Positions 34,995-45,344 of a DNA stretch of 64,000 nucleotides are shown here, in pieces (position 1 is the first letter of the stretch; each line of letters opens with the position of its first letter). The notes under the pieces were generated by a model that saw only the letters and a list, made by a program, of their open reading frames with translations, searched no databases and was not told where the DNA came from. The DNA lies in the NCBI GenBank assembly GCA_032716605.1, contig CM064560.1, positions 18,792,762 to 18,856,761 of the forward strand, in the 5' to 3' direction. A program made the position numbers and the translations under genes. Source of the DNA: Paralithodes platypus. Taxonomy: Eukaryota; Arthropoda; Malacostraca; Decapoda; Lithodidae.

Positions 34995-35240
34995 TACCAT
35001 TCATTACTTGAAAATGCTATATGAATAGCGAAACGTCGTATCTACCGTTCACCATGTACCTGTATCCTGTATCCATTTCATCATGAATTTTGCCAATCTA
35101 CTGTACCTCCTTACTGCCCATCAACGCAAAATTGTCAGATCTCTGGAAAGCCTGAACAATAAAATCTCTAACGCTGAAACTGCTATATCTTTTAGCCTCG
35201 TGTGCATCAAAGAAAATATATATATATGTCCTTCCTATGA
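34995..35240 (+). mobile_element. Penelope-like terminal repeat with N-terminal reading frame
   Basis: It contains CTTGAAAATGCTA, TATGAA, TAGCGAAACG (35007-35036), with the stem GCTA/TAGC. A leader and ATG at 35083 follow, opening NFANLLYLLTAHQRKIVRSL and SNAETAISFSLVCIKEN, before a TA run. The counterpart is 30713-30935. Confidence 0.75.
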
Positions 35241-35383
35241 CTTAAATTGCTTCAAACTCCATGTGTCCAGGCATTTTAGCTCGAACGTCCCTTGATTTCT
35301 GCCCTGTCACTCTTTGAAATCTAGGGGAGGCACTCACTGCAGGCAGTTATGCCTTTTGTCTTCCTCATTCACATAGAAAAACA

Positions 35384-35395
35384 AATATATATATA

Positions 35396-35435
<40 letters not shown>
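35384..35435. repeat. (TA)n microsatellite
   Basis: A TA dinucleotide run with a short ATTT interruption. Confidence 0.9.
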
Positions 35436-35438
<3 letters not shown>

Positions 35439-35439
35439 T

Positions 35440-37775
35440 ATATGATTGAAATATATGATATTTAAGTAAGATGCAACTAACAGTCGTCAGCTTATCGAAA
35501 ATTGAGTATTTTTTATGACGAAGGTTACCTTATGACCTTGGCCTGTGATCTTGACCTTAATGTAGGATTAGGATTATTTTTTTTTGTGTTTTAATGTAAC
35601 CCTAGAAAATCAAATAAGTGTGTAAACATTCTTTAAAAATCATCAGTTAGTTGCAGAGGTATTAAAAGAATAGTTGACCTTGACCTTTGACCTTCATCTT
35701 GACCTTCATGATGTCTGAAAAATTAAAATTTTAATTTGCCCTTAAAGCACAACTGTCTCAATGAATTTTGTGAAGTTTACATGAATAGTAAAGAAATTAG
35801 CATATTGACCTAATATTTGATGTTGACCTGTGACCTTGACCTATCAAAGGGAATTATGTGTATACCTGTATGACCTTGGTCTAGGCATTCCGAATGTGCA
35901 TGATATGCCTAATGAGAATCTTACATTAAATAGGAAATACTAGTAAAAATCATATTTCGACCTTTAACCTTGACCTTTGACCTTGACCTACGACCTTAGA
36001 ATTTCTTATCCAGGATTTAATTAGCTTAACAGCAATGTTTATATTAACTAGCATTATGACTATGGTGTGATTCGTATAAAAACTTATTGATTACAAATGG
36101 TGATTAAATACTGTGACCTTGACCTTTGACCTTTGACTTAAAATAAAATATATATATTTGGATGGTTGTCGCATTGACCAACTGAATTTGCCTGCATAAT
36201 TTGGTGACAATACATTAAACAGTCAAGGAGGAGTTTAGGGTAAATGACAAATACTCTTGTTTTGACCCTGACCTCTGACCTTAAATATTACAATATTTAT
36301 GTGAAATTTGACATATATGATATTTAAGTAATAAGCCATAACACAGCCAGTTTTCCAAAATTTAAGTAATAATTTTTAATAAATAATAAAAGTTGACCTT
36401 TGACCTTGATCTGTGACCTTGACCTTGACTTTTTTGTAAGAGTACATTTTTGCTTGCATTGACATTGCCCATGAAAATCAAATAACCATCCCTAATTTCA
36501 TTAAAACCCATCAGTTAGTTTCATATATATTAATATAATAGTTGACCTTGACCTTTGAGCTTTATCTTGATCTTTATGTCTCAACATTTATTATTTTCCT
36601 TTTCACTTAAAGTGCAACTATCTCACCAAATTTTGTGAAGTTTGCATGAAAAGTAAAGAAAATTGCATATTGACCTTTTATTTGACCTTTACCTGTGACT
36701 TTGACCTTTCATATGGAATTGAATAGTTTCTTGTATGACCTTGACCTAGGTACTCCGAATATACATGGTAAGCCTAGTGAAAATCTAACAGTTAGTATAA
36801 GAAATACTAGTAAAAAAACTATTTTGACCTTTGACCTTAAACTTTGACCTTACCCTTTAAAATATTTATCTAAGAATATGGCAATACGATATCAAGGTTA
36901 CCAGTAACTTGTATTGTGAAAATGAAGACATATGAGTAAAAAGTAAAATAAATAGTAAAAGTTAAACAGTGACCTTGACCTGTGACCTGGACCTTTATGT
37001 AAGAGTATTTTTTTTTCATTGACATTGCCCTGGAAAATCAAATAAGCATGCCTAATTTCATTAAAACCCATCAGTTAGTTTCATATACTGTATATTAATG
37101 GAATAGTTGACCTTGACCTTTGACCTTTATGATATGTGTGTCCAAATGTATTATTTACTTATTCATTTAAAGTGCAACTATCTCACCAAATTTTGTGAAG
37201 TTTGCATGAAAACTAAAGAAAATAGCATATTGACCTATTATTTGACCTTGACCTGTGACCTTGATCTTTCATATGGAATTGTATAGTTTCTTGTATAACC
37301 TTGGCCTAGGTATTCCAAATATACATGGTAAGCCTAGTGAGAATCTAACAGTTAGTATAAGAAATACTAGTGAAAAACTTATTTTGACCTTTGACCTTAC
37401 CCTTTAAAATATTTATCTAAAATTTGGTCAATACGATACCAGTATACCAGATACCAGGTTACCAACAACTTGTATAGTGAAAATGAAGACATTTGAGTAA
37501 AAACTAAAAAATATGAAATATTGACCTTATTTTTAAAGTTGACCTTTGCCCTTAACCATTAAGTTGAATGCAAAATTTATTTTTGACTGACCTTCGCATT
37601 GACCAAATGGATATACCTGTGAAATTTGGTGAAAATCCATCAAACGGTCTAGGAGGAGTTTCCGGACAGACAGACGGACGACGACGACGGACGACGAGAC
37701 AAGCTGACTGGTGGTGCACAGTATACTGGCGGGATCTGTGTGCGCGATACCACTCTGCTTTGCAGAGTTGATAAT
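35440..37775. repeat. Tandem long repeat rich in TGACCT half-sites
   Basis: At least three diverged copies of one unit: the anchor TCAGTTAGTT occurs at 35643, 36511 and 37071 (spacing 868 and 560 bp). Each is followed by AGTTGACCTTGACCTTTGA and later TTTTGTGAAGTTTRCATGAA. Dozens of TGACCT/TGACCTT hexamers occur, many as TGACCTTGACCT or TGACCTTTGACCT. The final segment (37585-37700) runs GTGAAATTTGGTGAAAATCC, then GTCTAGGAGGAGTTTCCGGA and an ACGACGG-rich tract. No open frame of note. Mobile-element origin is likely but its class is not identified. Confidence 0.85.
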
Positions 37776-37799
37776 TTTGATCATCCCAATGCCTCAAAT

Positions 37800-38440
37800 A
37801 CTAGAGTTGGGACAGAGGAAGTAGTAGGGGGTGAGGAAATGAATTGTAGTTGCGGAAGTAATTAAAGGTACCCGCCTTACTAAAGTAGCAGTGAATGCCC
37901 CTCTGCCGCACGCTGATTGGTCGGCTGTTCCCTATCCTGCTAATCTTCTCAACCAATCCAGTGTTGTCTTTTATCCACCTAAAATCTAGTTTATTACTAC
38001 GATAATACAATCAATTATATTGAATTAATGACTAAATACCTGTAATATGGTAAACTACAGTATATAGGGTGTAAATGACAAATATCAGCGTAAATGTTTG
38101 CTCTTGCAATATGTCTACGGCTTTTATGTGTCCAATTATTAGTTGGTTTTGTAAACACACTCGTCCTACATTGATAAAGATAAAAATATAAACGATTTTT
38201 TTACATTTAATAGAAAACTACTTCACCAATTTTCATAGCAACGAGTTTACCTGTTTACGTGAAAAGGTGTTCACAAGGCTAAATATTTTTGTTAGTAAAT
38301 GTTTTGTGGTGACAGCTAATTTGAGTGATTTATTCTATTCTGTTTACAGATGACTATTATTTACAGAGAATGGACGTGATATAAAATTGATATTTTCTGT
38401 AAAAAAAAAATACATATATACAGTATATAATGAAAATATA
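37800..38440. other. Unassigned AT-rich sequence
   Basis: No gene or repeat shared with the window is recognised here. Confidence 0.4.
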
Positions 38441-38446
38441 TCTTTA

Positions 38447-38742
38447 ACCCTCTCAGTTCTGAGTAAGTTTTTAAAGTTTCCATGGACAGGCGACACACGG
38501 TCTGGGGCTGCTAACAGTTTTTCATTGTTCCCGTTCACCCAGCTCACCAGCCTATGAATTTTTGCCAGATACCTCCACGTATGGACTTGTAGACCAGATA
38601 TATCGAGTCCTAATGGATGCCATTGCGTTTTTCGTGTGGTTTACTGAATTTCGTGCAGGGCTTAAGGACGCCATGGTGTCCATATGCGCGCCAGGACAAA
38701 AGTAGCTCAGGACGCCATGGCGTCCATACGTGCGCGACAGGG
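38447..38742. mobile_element. piggyBac-like MITE-3 (296 bp)
   Basis: It starts CCCTCTCAGTTCTG and ends GCGCGACAGGG between TTAA 38443-38446 and 38743-38746. Internal GACGCCATGG.GTCCATA occurs twice. The terminal inverted repeats are short and imperfect. Confidence 0.75.
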
Positions 38743-38754
38743 TTAAGGGTATGC

Positions 38755-38985
38755 AAACCTAGGATGGTGCTAACACTGCCACATACATCCAGTTTGTACA
38801 TGGTCCTTGTGCTCCTGCTCCAGACAACAGATGTACAAAGGAGTACAAAGGAAACCAGCAACAACAGGTCTAGTGACCCCTCAAGACTGCTTGCTCTCCA
38901 AAACACTGATGGTCAAGTGTCCAAACAGTAGTTTAGAGTGGGTAAGGGAAAATGGAAAGGGAAGACTGCCCTGTGACAAATGTCC
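38755..38985 (-). repeat. Dispersed repeat E
   Basis: Its complement shares CCCTTACCCACTCTAA, AGCAAGCAGTCTTGAGGGG and TCACTAGACCTGTTGTTGCT with 59129-59235. Class unknown; no coding signal. Confidence 0.65.
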
Positions 38986-39059
38986 ATGAGGATTAGAAGA
39001 TGTTGGTAGGGGACAGTTGTTAGTAATATAATAGAGGGGAAACAAATTTATTCATTTAC

Positions 39060-39850
39060 AAATGCTTTCAGTCGTGGATTTAAGGCAAGGTGTTTTTATC
39101 TAGGCTAAGTTTGAAAGAATCAACGGTGTTGCAGTTTTTGACATCTCGGGGAAGCCCATTCCACAAGTTGACAACTTGATTGAAGAAGAAATTCTTAGAT
39201 TCGTGTGAGTTAAAAGATTTACCAATAATTTTGCAACCATTCCCCGCGTGCAATTTGATAGGTCAATAGTGAAATATTTACTTCAGTTCATATTGTCGAT
39301 GCCATTGATGATTTTGAACACTTGAATTACTGTAAGTTAAAGGAAATGTATTTCATTCTCCAAGACGCTCCTTGCATGGTTTATTCTTTAGGCAAGGTAT
39401 CATTTTGGTTACTCTATGTTGAACTCATTCTAGCTTCTCTATATCTTTTTGGTAGTAAGGGCACCAGGATTGAACGCAATATTCCAGGAGAGGGCGAACT
39501 AAGGAATTGTAAAGAGTTAGGAGTACATCTTTGGATTAATGCTCAAATGACCTGCCTATAAAGCAAATTATTTTGTTTGCCTTCTTAACAACTTCTGAAC
39601 ATTGTTGACTCGGTTTTAGGTTACTTGACCCCTTCGGGGATCACGGCATCAGGAAATAGATAGATAGATAGATAGATAGATATTGTTACTCCCAAATAAG
39701 TTTCTCTGTCTACACTCTTTTAAGCTTAGTGCCATTCATTGAATAGTTTACTTTCTCATCTCGGCTTCCGATATGGAGTACTTTACATTTATCCGCATTG
39801 AAACACATTTGCCAAATTTGAGCCCAATGTGACAACTTATCTAGATTATG
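39060..39850 (-). pseudogene. CR1/Jockey-like LINE RT C-terminal fragment, split by an RTE tail
   Basis: On the minus strand it contains an RT-end consensus with degenerate frames: FGSNLKPSQQCSEVVKKANK across the insertion site, then the LERVQR/[17 protein letters not shown] region, and finally NTVDSFKLSLDKHLALNPRL near 39080-39140. It is the same family as 4293-5341 and 56928-57430. The 55-bp RTE tail at 39627-39684 interrupts it. Removing that tail and one copy of GTTACT restores a continuous frame across the site. Confidence 0.8.
39627..39684 (+). mobile_element. Tail-only insertion of RTE-like LINE
   Basis: ACCCCTTCGGGGATCACGGC, then ATCAGGAAA and (TAGA)n, is the complement of the extreme 3' end of the element at 40517-43730. 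It is flanked by GTTACT at 39620-39625 and 39685-39690 (6-bp target duplication). Confidence 0.88.
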
Positions 39851-40512
39851 GGTGTAGGTGAACAAGGATAGAAGCAAGCATATAGGTCATTTTAGCTCAC
39901 ATTTCAGTGTGTGCAGACCTGGTTGGCTGTTATTAGCTTATGCTAGTTTCCAGTGTCACTCCTTTCAATTATGAGTGATAGAAAATATACCGGAGGAATG
40001 CATATTTATAAATATTTGTATAAAATACAATATTAGGAGTAAGGAATATGCGTTTGATTTATCCTCTTTTTCATATAATGAGCTAGATGTATCACTATAA
40101 TGTATAACTTAAAAACACCATAGAACAAAATAAACAAAGAATGATATAGAGTCGTACGCGTGCGAGAACTGTTATGGTATACTCTTTGTGTTATTATATT
40201 CATATAAAATACAGTATTGACGATACACAAATTCCATTTGTATTTTCGGAAAATGTGCGAAAAATACTAGCTATATCATATATAAAAACTCTTTGTCGTT
40301 GCTCAACATTTTGATTTACGACAGTGCAAAGTCGAAAGATGTTGGAAAAACAAATTATTATTTGTCTACATTACATATATCGATGATTATTTAATTTTTG
40401 TGGGTTTTGCTTCTATAACATAGTCGATTGACCTTTCCTCTTTATATTGAGATATATTAGATTGGAGTAAATGTAGTTCTTGTGGCTAAAGATCATGTGG
40501 AATGAATATTTT
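39851..40512. other. Unassigned AT-rich sequence
   Basis: No frame or recognised element. Weak similarity to 43750-44110 (for example CATATATCATA followed by AAA.CTCTTTGTC/TCTC) suggests an old duplicated sequence into which the RTE-like LINE inserted. Confidence 0.4.
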
Positions 40513-40516
40513 GATT

Positions 40517-43500
40517 CTATCTATCTATCTATTGCCTGACGCCGTGATCCCCGAAGGGGTGGCCACGAACGAACCGCCCCCATGCACCTCTGTCCCCAGT
40601 CAGTCGACGCCCCTCCCCCCAACCAGCACCGCCTTCGTTCATGTAGTTCCTCACTCCATCCTTCCACCTCATATTCGGTCTACCTCTCCCCCTCTGTCCC
40701 TCCACCTCGCTCTCTCGTACACCCTCTTAGTCATTCTCTCGCTTTCCATACGTTCCATATGGCCGAACCATCTCAAGTTGTTCCTTTTCACACTTTCCAG
40801 CACATCTACCTCCACACCACACCTCCTTCTTACTTCCTCATTAGTCTGTCTATCCCTCCATGTAACTCCGCACGCACTCCTTAAGTAATTCATTTCCACT
40901 GCTCTCACTCTTGGTCTGAGTCTCTCAACCAACGTCCATGCTTCGCTTCCGTAAGTCAGTGTCGGGATTACCACACTGTCATGCAAGGACTTCTTCACTT
41001 CCATACTGACCACCCTATTTCTTGTTACTGCTTTTAGCGTTCCTACAACCCTCTTCCCCTGTTGTACCCTCTCCCGCACCTCTTCATCCATAGTCCCATC
41101 TTTACTCAACACACTGCCCAGATACTTAAAAGAGTTGACGATCTCCATAGCCTGACCGTTCAGCTTCACCTCACACTCTGTGACTTCACCCCTTTCGAAG
41201 ACCAAAACCTTGCTCTTCCCCGTATTTACCTTCAAATTCCGTTTTTCGCACACTGTTCCAAACTCATTTACCAGACCCTGCAACTCCCATTCATTATCAC
41301 TCATCAGAACTGTATCATCCGCAAACAGCAGTATAGGTAGCTTCCACTCAATTCCCTCCCTTTTCAGCGATACACCAACATCCACTGCTCTTGATAGTAT
41401 TTCTTTCATAACTCCATCCATATATACAGTAAACAACCACGGGGACATCACACACCCCTGTTTCAAACCAACATTCAGGTCAAAGAACTCGCTCTGCTCA
41501 CTCTCCACACGTACTGCCGCCTTTGCACCCTCATACATGCTCTTCACTGCTTTCAGCAACTTGCCCTCTACTCCATATATTCTAAGTACTTTCCACAAAC
41601 CTTCTCTATCCACTCTGTCATAGGCCTTCTCCAAGTCCATAAAGGCAACATACACCTTTTGTTTCTTCTCCAGATACTTCTCCACAACACAATTCAGGGT
41701 AAAAATCTGATCTACACATCCTCTTCCCTTCCTAAAACCTCCCTGCTCGTCGCCTATCCATTTCTCCGTTCTCACTCTCACTCTCTCAATCACTACCCTA
41801 CTGTATACCTTCCCTACTACGCATAGAAGACATATTCCTCGGTGGTTACCACACACTCCTCTTTCCCCTTTGCCCTTATATAGGGGGACTATTATGCCAG
41901 TCTTCCAGTCATCGGGTGCACTCCCCTTCTCCCATGCTAGTTTGCACATTTTCCATACCCATTCTATCACTATCTCACCACCATACCTCAACATTTCCCC
42001 ACACACTCCATCTGTTCCTGGTGCTTTCCCCAACTTCACTCTTTTCATGGCTTCCCACACTTCTGACCTCCTGATCCCCACCTCCTCCTCCACTACTTCT
42101 CTTCTTCTCCCTCCCATACCATATCCAGCTATGTTTGCTGGCTCTTCATTCCTTTCATTTAGCAACTCACTGAAGTACTCCCTCCATCTTTCGACTCTCT
42201 CTTGCTTCTCGGCTAGCATTCTCCCATTCTTATCTTTCACACCCTTACTGTTTCCCTTGCTACCTTCCCTAACTTTCTTGACTTCTTTCCAGAACAGTTT
42301 TTTACTCTCCCTCCATTTTACACTCAGATTCCTTCCAAATTCCTCATCTACTCTTCTCTTACTTTCCTTCACTACTCTCTTCACCACCCTCTTACTCTCC
42401 ACGTACCTCGCTCGTTTCTGTCTCTCGGAATCTTCATTCCCTCTACTACCCAACCACTCTCTATATGCTTTCTTCTTTTCTTCCACAGCTATTCTTACCT
42501 CTTCTGTCCACCATGCTGTACCTTTCACTCCCCTCCCTCTTCTCCTCACTCCACACACCTCCTCACATGCTGCACAGATCTCATCCTTAAACACCTTGCT
42601 CATCTCCTCCACTTCCTCCATAACTTCCAGGTCGAACCCACCTAGTCGTCTTTCCACTGCTCTCCTGTACTCCTCCCTGATTTCCTCCTCCTGCAACCTC
42701 TCCACCCTCCTCACCATTCCACCCTCCTCTCGCCTCCCTCCCGCTCTCCTCACCCACTTCTTTTGTATCCTAACCTTAGCTACCACTACATAATGATCAG
42801 ACAGACCCCCTCCAATACCCCTATACACCCTAGCATCCATCACAGATTTCTTCATTCGTTCATCCACACATACATAATCAATCAATGACTTTCGTTCCAC
42901 CACTGTCTTATCCTTCATCGTCAACATCCGTTTCCACGTGTACCTGTGGATCATTCTGTGTCGGAAGAAGGTGTTGGCTATCCACAGCCTCCTCCCCACA
43001 CATACGTCCACAAGTGCACTACCATTCCCATTCACCTCTGATGGTACCCCCCCACCCTCCCACCACTCCCTCAACTTTCCTATCACCCACCTTACCATTC
43101 ATATCCCCAATCAGAACTATTCTTTCGTTCTTGTCAAACTTCTCCAGGCACGCCTCCACATTCATCCAGAACTCCTCTTTCTTTCTTTCAAGTATATCCT
43201 CTGTCGGGGCATACACGCATACAATCACCCACGTTTGTATTCCTACTTTCATTCTCACCCACACAATCCTTGAACCCACAGACCCATACTCTCTTACACA
43301 TTCCTTCCATTTGCTACTTACAAACAAACATGCACCTTCTCTCGCTGTTCCTTCACTCACTCCAGCACACACACCCATTCCACACTCCCACTCTCTCACA
43401 TCTGAACCTTTCCATTTGGTCTCTGTCATTCCACATACATCCAGCCTGGCATTCACTAACACTTCCAGAACCTCTCTCTCTTTTGTGCCATCATTCATGC

Positions 43501-43730
43501 CACTAACATTCCACGTAGCCATTCTCAGAATGTCCGAAGGCATGTCCTTAGTCGGTCGTGGTTCGTCAACGTTGGTTCCGTCCGCATCCGAGGCTGTTCG
43601 TTCGTTTTTCTTTGCTTTGATATTTTTTCCGGGTGGGGGTCGCAAGCCCACCGACCCAACCTCTTTAGTCGCCTCTTACGACACGCAGAAGGCACGTGGG
43701 GCATATTCTATTCCCTAACCCCCAGGGGGG
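40517..43730 (-). mobile_element. Near-complete RTE-like LINE
   Basis: A minus-strand element of about 3.2 kb with a 5' leader (43730-43652), endonuclease plus RT coding region (43651-40669), a short 3' UTR ending CGGGGATCACGGCGTCAGGC, and a (TAGA)n tail at 40517-40536. The short 3' UTR with a tetranucleotide tail is typical of the RTE group. A GATT repeat at 40513-40516 and 43730-43733 is a weak candidate target duplication. Confidence 0.9.
40669..43651 (-). pseudogene. RTE-like LINE polyprotein: AP-type endonuclease plus reverse transcriptase, one frameshift
   Basis: The first part (43651-43019) is an EEP/AP endonuclease: MATWNVSGMNDG, CGMTETKWKG (metal-binding Glu), VCVYAPTEDILERKKEEF and IVLIGDMNGKVGDR. 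The second frame (43098-40669, 809 residues) completes it (WIANTFFRHRMIHRYTW and GGGLSDHYVVVAKVRI, the catalytic SDH). RT follows: APGTDGVCGEMLRYGG, GNHRGICLLCVVGKVYSRVV, QGGFRKGRGCVDQIFTLNC, AFMDLEKAYDRVDREGLW, GLKQGCVMSPWLFTVYMDGV and LLFADDTVLMSD (FADD codons near 41314-41325). The C-terminus has FKYLGSVLSKDGTMDEE and NLRWFGHMERMESERMTKRV. The only disabling lesion I see is a one-base shift at the seven-C run 43047-43053. Placement in RTE versus RTE-X/Proto2 is uncertain. Confidence 0.9.
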
Positions 43731-43734
43731 ATTA

Positions 43735-44380
43735 CTGATAGATAATTTTCACATGTTAAGTATGGATATATATTTCATTCATATAATTACAATTATTGAT
43801 GGTGAATATATTCTGACGACACATTTGGAATGAGCGTGAACAATGCTTCATATATCATAAAAATACTCTTTCTCAGAATATAACAAAATTATGATCGTGT
43901 AAACTCGGAAAAATTAATAAATATATCTTACATATCGATTTTCAATGAGATAATTTGTTATGGGATTTGTTTTCCAGTTTTATAATAGTTTGGGTCTTTC
44001 TCTATTATCGGATGTATAATACATTGCATGTAGAGTCTATTATTGCGAGTTGAAACAACAATAATATATGTGTATCATCTCGCAGTAGTGCAAATAACAT
44101 TTGAGAGTGAACGGTAGTGGTAATTAGTTCCCAGAAACTTACGCAAGAGTGAAAGGGTTAATTGCTCCCAGAAGAGTAACCCCAGGTTGAGAGGTTTTCC
44201 TGAGTTAATGGTCTGTGGTGGTATCTAGGGACGATTTAGGTATTGTTGTTGTTGCTGACAAATACTTTACTTTTTCCTGTACCTATAACCCTTTTTAGAC
44301 TACGAGAACGCTTGTTTTTCTTTTATGTTCACTATCATCAGAACATTCTATTTAACTTATGGGCGGACCTTGTACAATCA
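43735..44380. other. Unassigned AT-rich sequence
   Basis: No gene or defined repeat is recognised. See the weak similarity to 39851-40512. Confidence 0.4.
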
Positions 44381-44690
44381 GAGGGGTAAAAACGATATCG
44401 GTAGTTATTTTGGGGGGTCTATATATTCATATATTCATAAATGTTTAGTTTCCTCGCCAGACCTTCATCAAGCACTCCCTAGATAAATCTGTAAATGTTT
44501 CGATAGAAAAACAGCCGATTTCTCTTAAAATTACAGGCTCGCTATAACTCGTGACACGAAAGGTCTTGATATTGATATATAAATGGGACGAAAGGTTTTA
44601 AAATCGACAAACTAATGGGGTGAACGTATTAAAATCTAAAAACCAATGGGGCTATACATGAGGAAGAAGGGGGACCAGAAAACCGACCCC
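44381..44690 (-). mobile_element. Family B MITE (B7), degenerate
   Basis: Minus-strand family B body (AGTTTCCTCGCCAGACC, then TCTTAAAATTACAGGCTCGC, ending GAGGAAGAAGGGGGACCAG). The central hairpin is partly deleted and no terminal TTAA is intact. Confidence 0.7.
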
Positions 44691-44755
44691 ACAGTTCATC
44701 TATGAGTCTTATAAAGTCGTCTAAAGGTAGCCAAAATATAATGAAGGAATGCACT
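44691..44755 (+). mobile_element. piggyBac-like MITE-2, internal fragment
   Basis: AGTCGTCTAAAGGTAGCC followed by AAAATATAATGA matches the 3' half of MITE-2 at 7700-7750. The terminal repeat is lost. A SINE follows, as at 7562-7892 and 516-825. Confidence 0.55.
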
Positions 44756-44905
44756 GTGTTGGTGGTGTAATGGTTTAGATGATTATGTTCTAGGTTTAGT
44801 GTCTCGAGTTTGAATCCCGGGAGAACCATACGCTTTCATTAATTTATTCAAGTGCATTGGGGTTTGTAATGAAGGATTAATGTTAAGAACGGGGTGTTCC
44901 TTAAT
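44756..44905 (+). mobile_element. tRNA-derived SINE
   Basis: A-box region TTGGTGGTGTAATGGTTTAG, B box CGAGTTTGAATCCCGGGAG (near 44805-44823), and tail GCTTTCATTAATTTATTC, then GTGCATTGGGGTTTGTAATG and AACGGGGTGTTCCTTAA. The tail is identical in plan to the SINE at 646-825. Confidence 0.78.
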
Positions 44906-45344
44906 ACTGAGAGGGTCATCTGCCTCTTTTGTATTAGGTAGTAAGGGTAGGCAGCCCCGCCCAGGGAAGTACTACCGCCAAGGTTTCGGGAGACTCAGGG
45001 AATAGCCTGAATTCTATTTTCTCTCCCAGGCCTTGGTAGCTGGATACATATCTTTCTGCCTCACACATCAGGGGTATCAGGAAAACCCTCTTTATATAAC
45101 ATACACATCCAACTTCACGACATTGCCCTACATCGCTATTCTCTATCCATAAAACACTACTCTTCCCACTACATATCATACATGTAACACCATACACTTA
45201 CCTAATAAATATGGCAGTACAATTGTTAAGAGCAAACCTGGTGGTCCCTCGGATATCCACCCCCGGCAGGGTTGGGTCATTGACAACAGGGCCCTCCCGG
45301 TCGTCATCATGCGACTGTGTCAAGAGTATTGCAACGTTCCAAAG
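44906..45344. other. Unassigned
   Basis: The complement contains CCTTGGCGGTAGTACTTCCC and GGCGGGGCTGCCTACCC. No frame or recognised class. It may include the 5' leader of the LINE that follows. Confidence 0.4.

Noticed and set aside
38617..38931. 98-104-residue frames on both strands
   Set aside because: They span MITE-3 and repeat E with no conserved motif.
41870..43718. Plus-strand frames of 277 and 307 residues (Ser/Pro/Leu-rich)
   Set aside because: They are antisense to the RTE-like endonuclease/RT, whose purine-rich codons leave the opposite strand free of stops.
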